A DNA stretch of 64,000 nt from Lachnospiraceae bacterium 10-1 (GTDB taxonomy: Bacteria > Bacillota > Clostridia > Lachnospirales > Lachnospiraceae), in NCBI GenBank assembly GCA_000403495.2, contig KE159799.1:186001-250000 (forward strand). Reading direction: 5' to 3'. Position 1 is the stretch's first letter, and each line of letters starts with the position of its first letter. The translations under genes were made by a program, and so were the position numbers. Below, in pieces: positions 35,302 to 44,547 of this stretch. Below the pieces are notes generated by a model. The model made no database searches. It was not told the origin of the DNA and saw only the letters and a program-made list of their open reading frames with translations.

Positions 35302-35769
35302 TTACTGCACTTTCTTTAACTGTTCGCTGTGGCTTATCACTACCTGCTTTAAAACACTGATATCCATATCCATTCTATCTATCTGTTCCGCCCGTTCCAA
35401 GTACCTGTCTGATGTATCAATATAGCATTTCTCAATCGTACTCAGTCTTGGAATTACGTTGTTTTCCAACTGTACAACTTTAACATAAGTCATGTCATCT
35501 TCCAGTTTTTCTACTGATGCCTCCAACCTGGACGTGCGCTCGTCTAATTTTTTCACCGAGATTTCTAAGTTATCTAACTTAATGTTAATCGGCTTTAATT
35601 TCTCATCAAACTTCTGATCCAATTTCTTGTTCAATTTCTCTTCCAGTTTCTTGTCCAATTTTTCTTCCAGTTTCTCTTCCAGTTTCTTGTCCAATTTTTC
35701 TTCCAGTTTCTCTTCCAGTTTCCTGTCCAGCAAGTCTTCTATTGCTGCAAGCATTTCTCTGTCTACCAT
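35302..35769 (-). CDS. Coiled-coil protein A with Lys/Leu/Glu repeats
   Basis: The product has 155 aa, soluble and highly charged. Residues 14-60 are a repeated KLEEKLEEKLDK pattern, encoded by two identical 36-bp tandem units plus partial ones (about 35630-35730). The second half is predicted coiled coil and includes VQLENNVIPRLSTIE and RYLERAEQID, shared with the protein at 45728-46027. AGGAGG before the ATG supports the start. No catalytic motif or membrane segment is visible. It lies with its own leader and end repeats between the flippase and the polymerase genes. I recognise it only as a repeated Lachnospiraceae-type hypothetical. Confidence 0.8.
   Translation of the reverse strand: MVDREMLAAIEDLLDRKLEEKLEEKLDKKLEEKLEEKLDKKLEEKLNKKLDQKFDEKLKPINIKLDNLEISVKKLDERTSRLEASVEKLEDDMTYVKVVQLENNVIPRLSTIEKCYIDTSDRYLERAEQIDRMDMDISVLKQVVISHSEQLKKVQ
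35641..35712. repeat. Two identical 36-bp tandem units inside coiled-coil gene A
   Basis: 35641-35676 and 35677-35712 are identical, with partial copies on each side. Each unit encodes 12 residues, so gain or loss of units changes coil length without changing frame. Confidence 0.9.
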
Positions 35770-36065
35770 TTTTCATCCTCCTGTGATCCGAATAAGCGAA
35801 ATCTTTCTTTTCGCCTATTACAAGTATTTTAATTGTATGAATCTTTGACGAAAAGCCAGGATATCGGATAACCGATAATGCACTAAGAAATTCAGAATCT
35901 TTATGTGCGTGATTTAATTCATACATTTACTATAACACAATCACATTATAATCACAAGAAGATTTTACAAAAATACCAAGCCTTTTTAAAACAATCCTTT
36001 TATGATATTTTTAGAAGCTTTCTGCTTCCCTTGTATAAGATATGAAGTTTTCAAAGTGCTATATG
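35770..36065 (-). promoter_or_regulatory. Leader region of coiled-coil gene A (conserved hairpin element)
   Basis: No gene is needed to explain this stretch. It holds a 25-base segment at 35833-35857 that matches 22 of 25 positions with 46091-46115. Next to it is a hairpin (tatcgg-ataa-ccgata, about 35863-35878). A GCAC/GTGC pairing encloses it. At the far end, 36029-36042 is an inverted copy of the sequence at 35274-35287. A short frame reads AFRQRFIQ here, but stops soon after. Confidence 0.6.
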
Positions 36066-37529
36066 TCAAGTTCTTTCTCTAGATAATGAAGCAATACTCC
36101 TCTGTATCATTTCTATTATTTCCTGTACAAAAATTTCTTTCATTAGAAGCAGGCTAAGCAAATAAATACTACTAAAACAAATGGCTGATATCAATAAAAT
36201 CCAAAAACAACCAGCCTCCAATTTCAAAACCCATATAGATGCAATTGCAGCAACTGCTGTTGAAATAATAAATTTCCATAAATTTATATTACAAAACAGC
36301 TTTTTAAATATATCCAAGTCAGAAAAATATTGATAAACAAATACTGCTATCTCAGCTACCATTGTTCCAATGGCGGCGCCAGCGGAAGAATATCTGGGAA
36401 TTAATATCATATTTAACCCAAAGTCTATTACAGCACCCACAATCGTTGAAGCCAATACCTTACGTTCTTTTCCCATTGGAACTAAAATCTGAATACCCAT
36501 AAGATTGGTCAATCCTATAAAAAGTAATGTAGGCATTATTAACTGCATTGGGAAAATGGCTCCTTCATATGCAGTTCCTGCCAACAACAAAATAACCGGT
36601 CGTGCAAACATAGTAAAATATACCAACATAGGAATTGAAATAAACAGGATAAAACGAATAGCCTTAACCGAAAGATTCTTAAATTTTTCATTCTCCTGTT
36701 TCTCCAAATAAGCTGTCACTCTTGGTAATAGCACTGCCCCTAACGAAGTTACAATGCTAAGTAACATATTCTTTATTTTTACTGCTGCATTATAATAGCC
36801 CACATCCACGTCCGTTTTTATAAATCCAAGCATAACAGTATCCAATTGTAAATAAACCGTTGTAGCACATGACATGGCAAAGAAAACAAAGATTGGTTTC
36901 ATATGTTTTTTCAAGTCAAGTTTAAAACGTTTTTGAAAATCAACCAGTTTATGGAGATAAATAAAGTTTAGGATATTAGAAGCAGATGATGCAAAAATGG
37001 ATATTGCTCCATAAATAATATAATCCTCCTGTTTATGTACTAAAAAAAACATAGTGGCTAACGCAATAGTCTTAAAAAAAATGGAACGCCATGTAATATA
37101 AGAATACATTTCCAGCGCTTTAAAAACCCACTCGGCTCCCAAAGTAGTAAGTAAAATAGATGCACTTGTAACAATCAACATTTTTTTTTCTTCTCGAAAA
37201 CGTGGAACACAAAAAAGCGATAAGGCAAAAAGTATGTATGCTATTATGCACATGATAATATTAATCAATAAAATTTCCTGTACATTCTTGTTAAACTCTT
37301 CTTGGTCATCTCTCACCTTTGCACATGCCCTGATTCCATAAATCGGAATTCCCAGCTGCGCAACCAGCACAAAATAACTTACTATAGAAGTAGCAAAAGA
37401 TACTTTTCCTGTTCCAGCAGGTAGAAGAATTCTCGAAATATAAGGAAAAGTAATTAACGGAAACATATAAGAGGACATCGTTAAAACAATATTCATTATG
37501 AAATTATAAAAAATGGAATGCTGTTTCAA
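36066..37529 (-). CDS. Polysaccharide flippase (Wzx-like, MATE/PST fold)
   Basis: The product has 487 aa with about 12-14 membrane helices. It opens with YNFIMNIVLTMSSYMFPLITFPYISRIL, typical of RfbX/Wzx transporters, and contains FPMQLIMPTLLFIGLTNLMGIQILVP in the second half. It should flip lipid-linked oligosaccharide repeats across the membrane for polymerisation. A TTG start at 37529 is supported by AGAGG nine bases before. It lies 25 bases after the GT-B-like gene. Confidence 0.9.
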   Translation of the reverse strand: MKQHSIFYNFIMNIVLTMSSYMFPLITFPYISRILLPAGTGKVSFATSIVSYFVLVAQLGIPIYGIRACAKVRDDQEEFNKNVQEILLINIIMCIIAYILFALSLFCVPRFREEKKMLIVTSASILLTTLGAEWVFKALEMYSYITWRSIFFKTIALATMFFLVHKQEDYIIYGAISIFASSASNILNFIYLHKLVDFQKRFKLDLKKHMKPIFVFFAMSCATTVYLQLDTVMLGFIKTDVDVGYYNAAVKIKNMLLSIVTSLGAVLLPRVTAYLEKQENEKFKNLSVKAIRFILFISIPMLVYFTMFARPVILLLAGTAYEGAIFPMQLIMPTLLFIGLTNLMGIQILVPMGKERKVLASTIVGAVIDFGLNMILIPRYSSAGAAIGTMVAEIAVFVYQYFSDLDIFKKLFCNINLWKFIISTAVAAIASIWVLKLEAGCFWILLISAICFSSIYLLSLLLMKEIFVQEIIEMIQRSIASLSRERT

Positions 37530-37554
37530 TTTCGTTGTCCTCTCATTTATATCC

Positions 37555-38553
37555 TCAAATTATAAAAATATTTTTAACATCATTTATAAACTGGCTTTTT
37601 TCATTTAATATTATTTGTCTATATTGCTCAAAATCATTAATAATCTCTTCATACTTTTCCAAGCAATATCTAATACAGTGAATTATCGCTCGCTGTTCCA
37701 CTATCTTTTCATCAAATTTATATTTATCCAAAATGGGAACATCCTTATTAAATTTTGCCGCCCCGCGTTTCCCAGTAATTATGCAACAACCACTTATTGC
37801 TGCTTCACGAGGAAACCGATCTTTTCCTGGATGATTTCCAAAGTCTACATACACCTTACTATTATTTAAATACTGATAAATCTCTTCATTTGTCATCCCT
37901 TGCAATGGTATCCACTCCAAATCAGGTGTAGCTTTTATAAGCTTCCTAGTGAATTTATAGCCTTTCGCCGGATTATATAGAATTACATCATTTCTTACAC
38001 TTTTATCTTCTTTTACATAAGATTTGGTATAACAATCATTAATGTAATCTGATAAATATATAATTTTTTCTTCATCAAAATTATATTTTCGTTTTATATA
38101 ATCAATGGCATAATATGACTGGCAAAGATGGAAGTCAGCTTTTAAAACAAATTTTGTTTTATCCTTTATATCCCCTGTTATCATATTATATAAAGCATTT
38201 TTAAGACTACATAACTCTTTTCTGGACCTAAAATCATTGTGTATAGCAAAATTGTCAACACTTAACCACCAAATAGCAGTCATGGCATTGCTGAATTTAT
38301 TTACATACTCTACCTTTGTTTCAGGAATAATAATAAGATTTTCAGCGTCATCTTCTATTTCATCCAGTCTCTTCACTGGTGTTTCTATATAGTTTTTAAA
38401 CGCTTCTGGCATAGACAAATCATTCCCTATGTAAACAATATATGCCATCTGTCCTTCTCTGTTTAAACGAAACACCAATTGATGCAAAAGTTCTGTTCCA
38501 CCTGTTTTAAGTCCACCGATGCAAAGCACGTATATTTTAGAATACTTACTCAT
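37555..38553 (-). CDS. Putative GT-B-fold glycosyltransferase
   Basis: The product has 332 aa. An early glycine motif (GGLKTGGTELLHQL) and a C-terminal half with DVILYNPAKGYKFTRKLI, then WIPLQGMTNEEIYQYLNNSKVYVDFGNHPGKDRFPREAAISGCCIITG, fit the donor-binding half of a GT4-like transferase. This is close to proteins annotated simply as glycosyltransferases in capsule loci. The acceptor and sugar are unknown. The ATG at 38553 has GGGAGGAG before it. The gene is AT-rich. Confidence 0.72.
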   Translation of the reverse strand: MSKYSKIYVLCIGGLKTGGTELLHQLVFRLNREGQMAYIVYIGNDLSMPEAFKNYIETPVKRLDEIEDDAENLIIIPETKVEYVNKFSNAMTAIWWLSVDNFAIHNDFRSRKELCSLKNALYNMITGDIKDKTKFVLKADFHLCQSYYAIDYIKRKYNFDEEKIIYLSDYINDCYTKSYVKEDKSVRNDVILYNPAKGYKFTRKLIKATPDLEWIPLQGMTNEEIYQYLNNSKVYVDFGNHPGKDRFPREAAISGCCIITGKRGAAKFNKDVPILDKYKFDEKIVEQRAIIHCIRYCLEKYEEIINDFEQYRQIILNEKSQFINDVKNIFII

Positions 38554-38558
38554 TGTTC

Positions 38559-40442
38559 CTACTCCTCCCACTCATCATAATAATTCTTCAAATAGTGGAA
38601 TCTTTCATTATTATTTACGATTATGAATTCGTTTTCATCCATCAAAAAGATATAATAATCATCTAATTTAAATCCTATTTTATTCTTCAACTTACCTATA
38701 TCATTTCCAATTATTATCATATCTTCTTCTTCCACTTGAGGATAATCTGATATAACAACTTTATCCCTCATAACGAACTGCATCAAAAACTGTGGTCCAA
38801 ATATTTCATTACAGTAATACACATGTTCAATATTATCTAAAATTTTATCTTCTGTTTTTAGCAATTCATATGTAGCATTCACAGAACCGTAATAATTTGC
38901 CGAGTGGGAATAAGGTTTATCCCAGTTTATAACAGAATAACTATATTGATAAATCTGAATTAGGCACATTAAAATATAAAAAAATTTTATATATTTTTTT
39001 CTAATTAATAAATAATACATACTAAATATAATTAATGAAATTACTGTCGCTTGCAAATAATAAGCCCCATTTTGCATATTCTCAGAATATTTAGCTCCTG
39101 TAAATGAAAGCGGTGCAAAATAACCAAACCAGTCCCCACTATACTTCTCTTTAGCCAGCGTTATTTGTAAACTATACGCATATGTAAATTTACATACAAA
39201 CAGTTGTATTATAATTACACCCCAAAAAATATCCCTTCTTATTCCATATTTTTTCAGAATTAATAAAGCAATAAAAATAATCGGTCCAAAACCATTACCA
39301 ATGTATCTTAAATAAAAATATCCCCTTGATAAATCATTACCATAATTTCTAACCATATCAGCAGAAGAAATCCAAAGAATACTTAATCCGATAAGTGAAA
39401 ATACAAAAACTATCAATAAAAATACAGCAGGCAATATCCATATGTTTTTACTAAATAAACCAACATTTATTTGTCGTTTTTTTATAATTTTTACATTCAT
39501 TACTGCAAACATACATATAAATACTATTATTATTCCTTGATAATATGTAAAGGTAATCCAAATATTTGAAAAAAATAAACTAAAAAAATTAGTAATTCCA
39601 TTCACATTAAAAAAATTATTTTTTAATATACCTGCAACATTACCAGCAACCCCCGAAACAGTGTTATTTAATACAGTATTTTGATATATATCAGAAAAAT
39701 AAACAGTATTTTGTATAACTTTTTTTGCATAATTTACGACAAAAAAAAGTAGAAAATAAATGCTAAAGCTAAGAGTATAATTAACCAATGCTCTTCTATA
39801 AATTAAATGAAATATTATGCAAACTATTAGCACTGCCAATACATAAATATAAGCTCTTGTATGTACAGTTAATGAATATCCCAATATAAAAAAAAGAAAC
39901 AATGAATATGCATTCCGTTTTTTTTTGCTTATTTTATCTTGTAAAGTCGTCAATAAATATACTATTGTCCATGCAATCAATATAAGCATAGGCTCATTAT
40001 CAATATTAGTTGCTCTTGTTGGGGCAGCTATTACTGATATTGTACTTATTAATATAGCCTCTGTTATGTTATATTCCTCTGAATACTTTTTTAAAAGCGA
40101 AAAACATATAAACACAGGAATTGTTCGCAAAACAGCTCCTCCTGCCAACAATACCTGATATAAAATCAAAGGATTCTTAACAATATAAAACAAGGGAGCA
40201 AAAATTATAGTTGTGCCAAACCCGTAATAGCTATTCGCTTGAGAAAGAACATAGCTCCAATCATATCCACATAATTTTGCTGCAACGGAAAGAGCACCTA
40301 TTTCATCCGGCAAACTTCGTGGAACAATCTCATTTACATTTAAAATAATTTGAAAAATTAATACAGCGATAAAAGTTCCTATCTCCGCTATATACCATTT
40401 ATAATTATCATTAAACTTTTTCTCATGCTTTATAAATGACAT
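38559..40442 (-). CDS. GT-C-like multi-spanning membrane protein
   Basis: The product has 627 aa with about 12-13 helices and a C-terminal soluble tail of about 110 residues. The first loop has LPDEIGALSVAAKLCGYDWSYV and NSYYGFGTT, closely parallel to the protein at 47392-49152 (PDEFGYWASAAEKIGYDWSEV). The acidic residues in this first loop resemble the DE/DD sites of lipid-sugar-dependent GT-C transferases. It may glycosylate a lipid-linked glycan outside the membrane. Codon use is strongly AT-biased. Confidence 0.65.
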   Translation of the reverse strand: MSFIKHEKKFNDNYKWYIAEIGTFIAVLIFQIILNVNEIVPRSLPDEIGALSVAAKLCGYDWSYVLSQANSYYGFGTTIIFAPLFYIVKNPLILYQVLLAGGAVLRTIPVFICFSLLKKYSEEYNITEAILISTISVIAAPTRATNIDNEPMLILIAWTIVYLLTTLQDKISKKKRNAYSLFLFFILGYSLTVHTRAYIYVLAVLIVCIIFHLIYRRALVNYTLSFSIYFLLFFVVNYAKKVIQNTVYFSDIYQNTVLNNTVSGVAGNVAGILKNNFFNVNGITNFFSLFFSNIWITFTYYQGIIIVFICMFAVMNVKIIKKRQINVGLFSKNIWILPAVFLLIVFVFSLIGLSILWISSADMVRNYGNDLSRGYFYLRYIGNGFGPIIFIALLILKKYGIRRDIFWGVIIIQLFVCKFTYAYSLQITLAKEKYSGDWFGYFAPLSFTGAKYSENMQNGAYYLQATVISLIIFSMYYLLIRKKYIKFFYILMCLIQIYQYSYSVINWDKPYSHSANYYGSVNATYELLKTEDKILDNIEHVYYCNEIFGPQFLMQFVMRDKVVISDYPQVEEEDMIIIGNDIGKLKNKIGFKLDDYYIFLMDENEFIIVNNNERFHYLKNYYDEWEE

Positions 40443-40481
40443 AAAGATATACCATCCGCTTTCTATTTATAGGTATTTCAT

Positions 40482-41600
40482 CTAATGCACATACCTTTTG
40501 TAAATATCTGTTATATGAATTTTATTAAATAATTTTCTTAGAGTAACAAATATATATTCATAGTAAAAAGCCATTAGATATTTTTTTTTTGCTACAAGCT
40601 TCAAAATTCCCCTTCCTAAATAAAACGATTTGTCTAAATAATCTATCATTCTTATAGCATCTGGTGTCAATCTACTGGAAACAATACCTTCCAAATATAT
40701 TTTTCTATCTTTACGCCTTCTTTTTGCAATAAGTTCATATCTATATATTTCAATTATTTCATTGCAGGCTTCACCCGCCTTATATGTTTCTGCAATATTA
40801 TCCAATCCTTTTTTCTTAAGTTCATTTATAATATAGTCACTAACCTGCTCCCATTTCTTATCTATATTTACAATATATTTTATATTACATGATTCTGAAT
40901 CATAATTTGTTCTCCAATAATAACCAATTTTACTTATTGTGCATACCCTATTTGAATTTAAAAAAAGATCAAACCGCATGAGAAGATCGTCTTCAAAATT
41001 TACAAACCTTTTGAATTTAATTCCATTATTTTCTAATAATAATTTTTTAAAAACAATATTCCAAATTGTTGATCTTGACCGTTTACCATTTTCCAACTCC
41101 GTATAAAATCCCATTAAAATGCTTGGAAGAATTAACGCTTCTGGAATATTTTTATTTTCAATCACATTGTCATTTTCATATTCGTATATATATGAATCCG
41201 CCTTAATATTTCTAAAAAATTTTGCAGAGCTTGCAATACACAAATCACTTCCGGTTTCTTCTATCTTAGTTATAGCTTCTTCATAAAAATCTGCTGAAAT
41301 CAAATCATCCTGATCTACAAAAGCAATATAATATCCTTTCGCTTCATTTAACCCTCTATTTCGCGCTCCGACAATTCCTGTATTTTCTTGCTGGATATAC
41401 CTTATTCTATTATCCTGCAATGCATACCATCTACAAATAGTGGGGCTGCTATCACTTGAACCATCATCAATCAAAATAATATCCATATTTTTATATGTTG
41501 AATCCAAAACAGAATTCAACATATCTTTTAAATATTTTTCTCCATTGTAAACCGGAATGATTACACTTAACATTTTTTGTTCATCTTTTCTTTTTTTCAT
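40482..41600 (-). CDS. Family 2 glycosyltransferase
   Basis: The product has 372 aa. The N-terminal GT-A domain reads VIIPVYNGEKYLKDMLNSVL, ILIDDGSSDSSPTIC and, as the DxD motif, YYIAFVDQDDLIS. The C-terminal 140 residues are not assigned. It probably adds a sugar to the growing repeat unit on undecaprenyl phosphate at the inner face. GGGAG precedes the ATG. It lies between the GT-C-like and HAD genes in one direction, AT-rich. Confidence 0.9.
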   Translation of the reverse strand: MKKRKDEQKMLSVIIPVYNGEKYLKDMLNSVLDSTYKNMDIILIDDGSSDSSPTICRWYALQDNRIRYIQQENTGIVGARNRGLNEAKGYYIAFVDQDDLISADFYEEAITKIEETGSDLCIASSAKFFRNIKADSYIYEYENDNVIENKNIPEALILPSILMGFYTELENGKRSRSTIWNIVFKKLLLENNGIKFKRFVNFEDDLLMRFDLFLNSNRVCTISKIGYYWRTNYDSESCNIKYIVNIDKKWEQVSDYIINELKKKGLDNIAETYKAGEACNEIIEIYRYELIAKRRRKDRKIYLEGIVSSRLTPDAIRMIDYLDKSFYLGRGILKLVAKKKYLMAFYYEYIFVTLRKLFNKIHITDIYKRYVH

Positions 41601-41612
41601 AATAAATACTCC

Positions 41613-43475
41613 CTATAGTTGATCAGAATCCACTATGTCATATATTCTCATATAGTTAAGATTTAAGCGCAAAATTCTCTTTAACTGTGCTAATTTCCAA
41701 TTTACTTTATTTGTATCCTGCTTTATTCTACCAGGGTGCTTCAAATAATACCCTGTACCATGTATTTCACCATTTTCAATAAATCTGGCCACTTCCCACG
41801 CGTCAAACAATGTTGGCTTGATTCCTATACGACAAAAACCATAAAAGTAAACATCAGGTTCATAGTATTTGATGTCAATAGTTTGAAGCATATTTAATTG
41901 TTTAACTCTATCCAACGCACTTTTTTGAAGAATATTTAAAATTTTATCTTTTTCCATATTAGAATGATTGTTTTCCAAAATAGGAATTATTATCTCTTTT
42001 TCTTTCTTATAACATTTTGTAGATCCTTCATCATGAGAAAAGAACGCTTCGACAATTGCTGTAGCTCTCACTTCATTAATCTGATTTTGTATATGTTCTT
42101 CTCCGAAATAAAGGTAAGCGCTCATCTCCTGGCTTTCAAAATACCTGCACTTATCCCGAATTCCAATATAATATCCATGCACTTTTGCATTTATTCCAGC
42201 CGCACTAATAATTTTTTCAATTGCATTCTGTAAATTTCCAAACCATCCAGTATCAACAATAGCCACATTCCCCTCAAATCCTTCCTGATTAAGGTATTGT
42301 ATCAGCAAATCATATTCTTTTTTGGAATTTTCTTCAATCGTCTGCTCTAAGTATTTGTATACATTCAACAATTCAATATTTGTAAGTAATTCATCCTTTC
42401 CATAAACATAATTTGAATTTTCAATAATTTTCTCTATTTTTTTCTCATAATCCTCATACTTAATTCCAAAATTACTCACAAAGTCCTTAATCGTGTAATG
42501 TTTTTTCCAATACATTATTTCACACCGTTCTTTATAACCATCGTACAAATATAATGATGGTACTATCAACGCCCTTCGTGAAACATATAAATATGAACTC
42601 TTTTTTATCAATTCTTCAGACGCCATTATTTCCATGGCTTTTTGCATAATAAAACCATCTCTTGATAAATAAAACACATGGTTATATTCATCAACTTCAA
42701 GTTCTTTAAGCAACCATTTGGTATACCCAAATAAAAAATTTCCCAATGAATATTTTCCTACTTGTTCCCAATAAAAATTTCTTGAAAATTTCCGAGGCAT
42801 GTCTCCATAAAAAATATTATATGGATAAGTGTAATTTTCTTTGTATCGTTTGGCTGGAGAATAATGAAATGCAGCAATACCTTTCTTTTTGGCATGAAGA
42901 TAATCACTTATAAAATTATCACCTATATGCAGAATTTTTTTCGGCATAACACCAGTTTCATCAATTAACTCTTGATAAAGAGTTCCTGTAGATTTTCTTT
43001 TATTTCTATCTGATGATAAAAATAATTGTTCATAGTCGGCACATCGATTTTTCTGTAATATTTTTTCAATAGTTTCTTTATCAAGATACATATCAGAACA
43101 CATTACCACTCTCTTTTTCTGATTTAAGCATTCTTGATATATTTCAAGCATCTCAAAATTTACTACTGATAATTCAATCTCAATATCTTTTTCTAACTGA
43201 CAAACTATATCTTTTCTATTTATATCTAAATATTTATATATTTCATTTAATAAAATTTCTTCTTTATCAGAAAAACTAATTGCCTGACGCTCTGCTATTA
43301 TTCTCTTTTGAGCAAAGCCAATATAGTCATTACCATATCTTTCATATAGTACTTTTTCTATCTCGAAAAAAATATTATGCGGATTTCCAACACAACGATA
43401 GATCAGGGTATCAAATATATCAAAAGATATTACATCATACCTATTCAATTTATCTTTAACATTGTTTACATTCAT
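41613..43475 (-). CDS. HAD-superfamily domain protein with large C-terminal domain (glycan locus)
   Basis: The product has 620 aa. Residues about 10-215 show HAD motifs: VISFDIFDTLIYR (nucleophile and acid Asp), VVMCSDMYLD, Lys in RKSTGTLYQ and ILHIGDNFISDYLHAKK. The remaining 400 residues (HVFYLSRDGFIMQKAMEIM; VAIVDTGWFGNLQNAI) match a type I recognise from capsule loci but cannot name functionally. SRDG and DTGW are likely active-site loops. It may handle a phosphosugar or phosphate-linked substituent. It lies inside the transferase string with a normal ribosome site. Confidence 0.75.
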   Translation of the reverse strand: MNVNNVKDKLNRYDVISFDIFDTLIYRCVGNPHNIFFEIEKVLYERYGNDYIGFAQKRIIAERQAISFSDKEEILLNEIYKYLDINRKDIVCQLEKDIEIELSVVNFEMLEIYQECLNQKKRVVMCSDMYLDKETIEKILQKNRCADYEQLFLSSDRNKRKSTGTLYQELIDETGVMPKKILHIGDNFISDYLHAKKKGIAAFHYSPAKRYKENYTYPYNIFYGDMPRKFSRNFYWEQVGKYSLGNFLFGYTKWLLKELEVDEYNHVFYLSRDGFIMQKAMEIMASEELIKKSSYLYVSRRALIVPSLYLYDGYKERCEIMYWKKHYTIKDFVSNFGIKYEDYEKKIEKIIENSNYVYGKDELLTNIELLNVYKYLEQTIEENSKKEYDLLIQYLNQEGFEGNVAIVDTGWFGNLQNAIEKIISAAGINAKVHGYYIGIRDKCRYFESQEMSAYLYFGEEHIQNQINEVRATAIVEAFFSHDEGSTKCYKKEKEIIIPILENNHSNMEKDKILNILQKSALDRVKQLNMLQTIDIKYYEPDVYFYGFCRIGIKPTLFDAWEVARFIENGEIHGTGYYLKHPGRIKQDTNKVNWKLAQLKRILRLNLNYMRIYDIVDSDQL

Positions 43476-43518
43476 TTGTTATTTACCTTTTTAAATACTT
43501 AAGTTACAAGCCATACAA

Positions 43519-44538
43519 TTATTTTTCTGCATTGAATGTTGGAACTATTTTACTAACCAGAGTGTAAATAATATTATCACTGCTATCATAGTATAAATTT
43601 CCCAAAGTTGATAAAAATCTTTTTCCAAATAAACTTGAAAAAGCTATTATTCTGATATATTTCTTTGCTTTTCTATCAAAAAAAACTTTTCTACGATATA
43701 AGCAGATTTGCTTCCAACATGGCATTAAATAAGTATTATTCTCTTTTGCAAATGGAATCTCTCTAAATGTCTGTGCTGCCGCCAATAAGCACCTTGCATC
43801 TGCCGCTCTGACAAACTCTGGATATTCCTCTATTATAAATTTCCTCATATTCTGAGAAATTTCAATTCTTTGCATTTTTTTTGAATTGAAGTTTTCTGCC
43901 ATAATGCTGCCATTTCTCTGAACATAATAGTATTTTTGTAAATTACTGACTATAATTTTGGAAGATCTATCAAGAAGTTTACATATAACAGCCATATCTT
44001 CATAATAATATCCTACCGGATATCTTATTTCTGCAAACAATTCACTTTTATATATTTTACAATGAGCACTTGCTGTGAACTTTCTTTGATAAAGATAATT
44101 TTCAATAGCAGATGCTTTGTCTAAGACTTCTATCTTTTCTTTATAATCATCCAGCCTATCCTGTGTATTATATATTTTTTTAAATTGACAAACAGCAATA
44201 TCAGCATTGTTAACAGATACTAAGCCATATAAATATTCTATATAATCTTCTGTCACATAATCATCAGAATCTACACATACTACGTATTCTCCACACATCA
44301 TATCTAGTGCCGCATTTCTGGCATCACTCAGGCCACCATTTTTTTTGTGTAATACTATTATCCTTTCATCTTGTTTAGCTAATTCATCACATAACTCTCC
44401 TGAGCCATCAGTTGATCCATCATCTATCAAAAATATCTCACAATTCGTATAGGTCTGATTAATAACAGATTTTACACACTTTGATAAATATTCTTTTACA
44501 TTATAAACAGGAATAATTATACTGATCAGCTTATCCAT
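43519..44538 (-). CDS. Family 2 glycosyltransferase
   Basis: The product has 339 aa. The GT-A core reads ISIIIPVYNVKEYLSKCVKSVINQTYTNCEIFLIDDGSTDGSG, then KNGGLSDARNAALD and the DSDDYVTEDY metal site. The C-terminal region is variable. It belongs with typical capsule-repeat transferases of the CpsI/EpsJ kind. It is nine bases after the next GT2 gene and shares its AT-rich composition. Confidence 0.92.
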   Translation of the reverse strand: MDKLISIIIPVYNVKEYLSKCVKSVINQTYTNCEIFLIDDGSTDGSGELCDELAKQDERIIVLHKKNGGLSDARNAALDMMCGEYVVCVDSDDYVTEDYIEYLYGLVSVNNADIAVCQFKKIYNTQDRLDDYKEKIEVLDKASAIENYLYQRKFTASAHCKIYKSELFAEIRYPVGYYYEDMAVICKLLDRSSKIIVSNLQKYYYVQRNGSIMAENFNSKKMQRIEISQNMRKFIIEEYPEFVRAADARCLLAAAQTFREIPFAKENNTYLMPCWKQICLYRRKVFFDRKAKKYIRIIAFSSLFGKRFLSTLGNLYYDSSDNIIYTLVSKIVPTFNAEK

Positions 44539-44547
44539 TTTTTTCCC

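Noticed and set aside
35606-35926. 106-residue frame overlapping coiled-coil gene A
   Set aside because: Its second half is the coil repeat read out of frame (GRETGRKIGQE), a repeat shadow.
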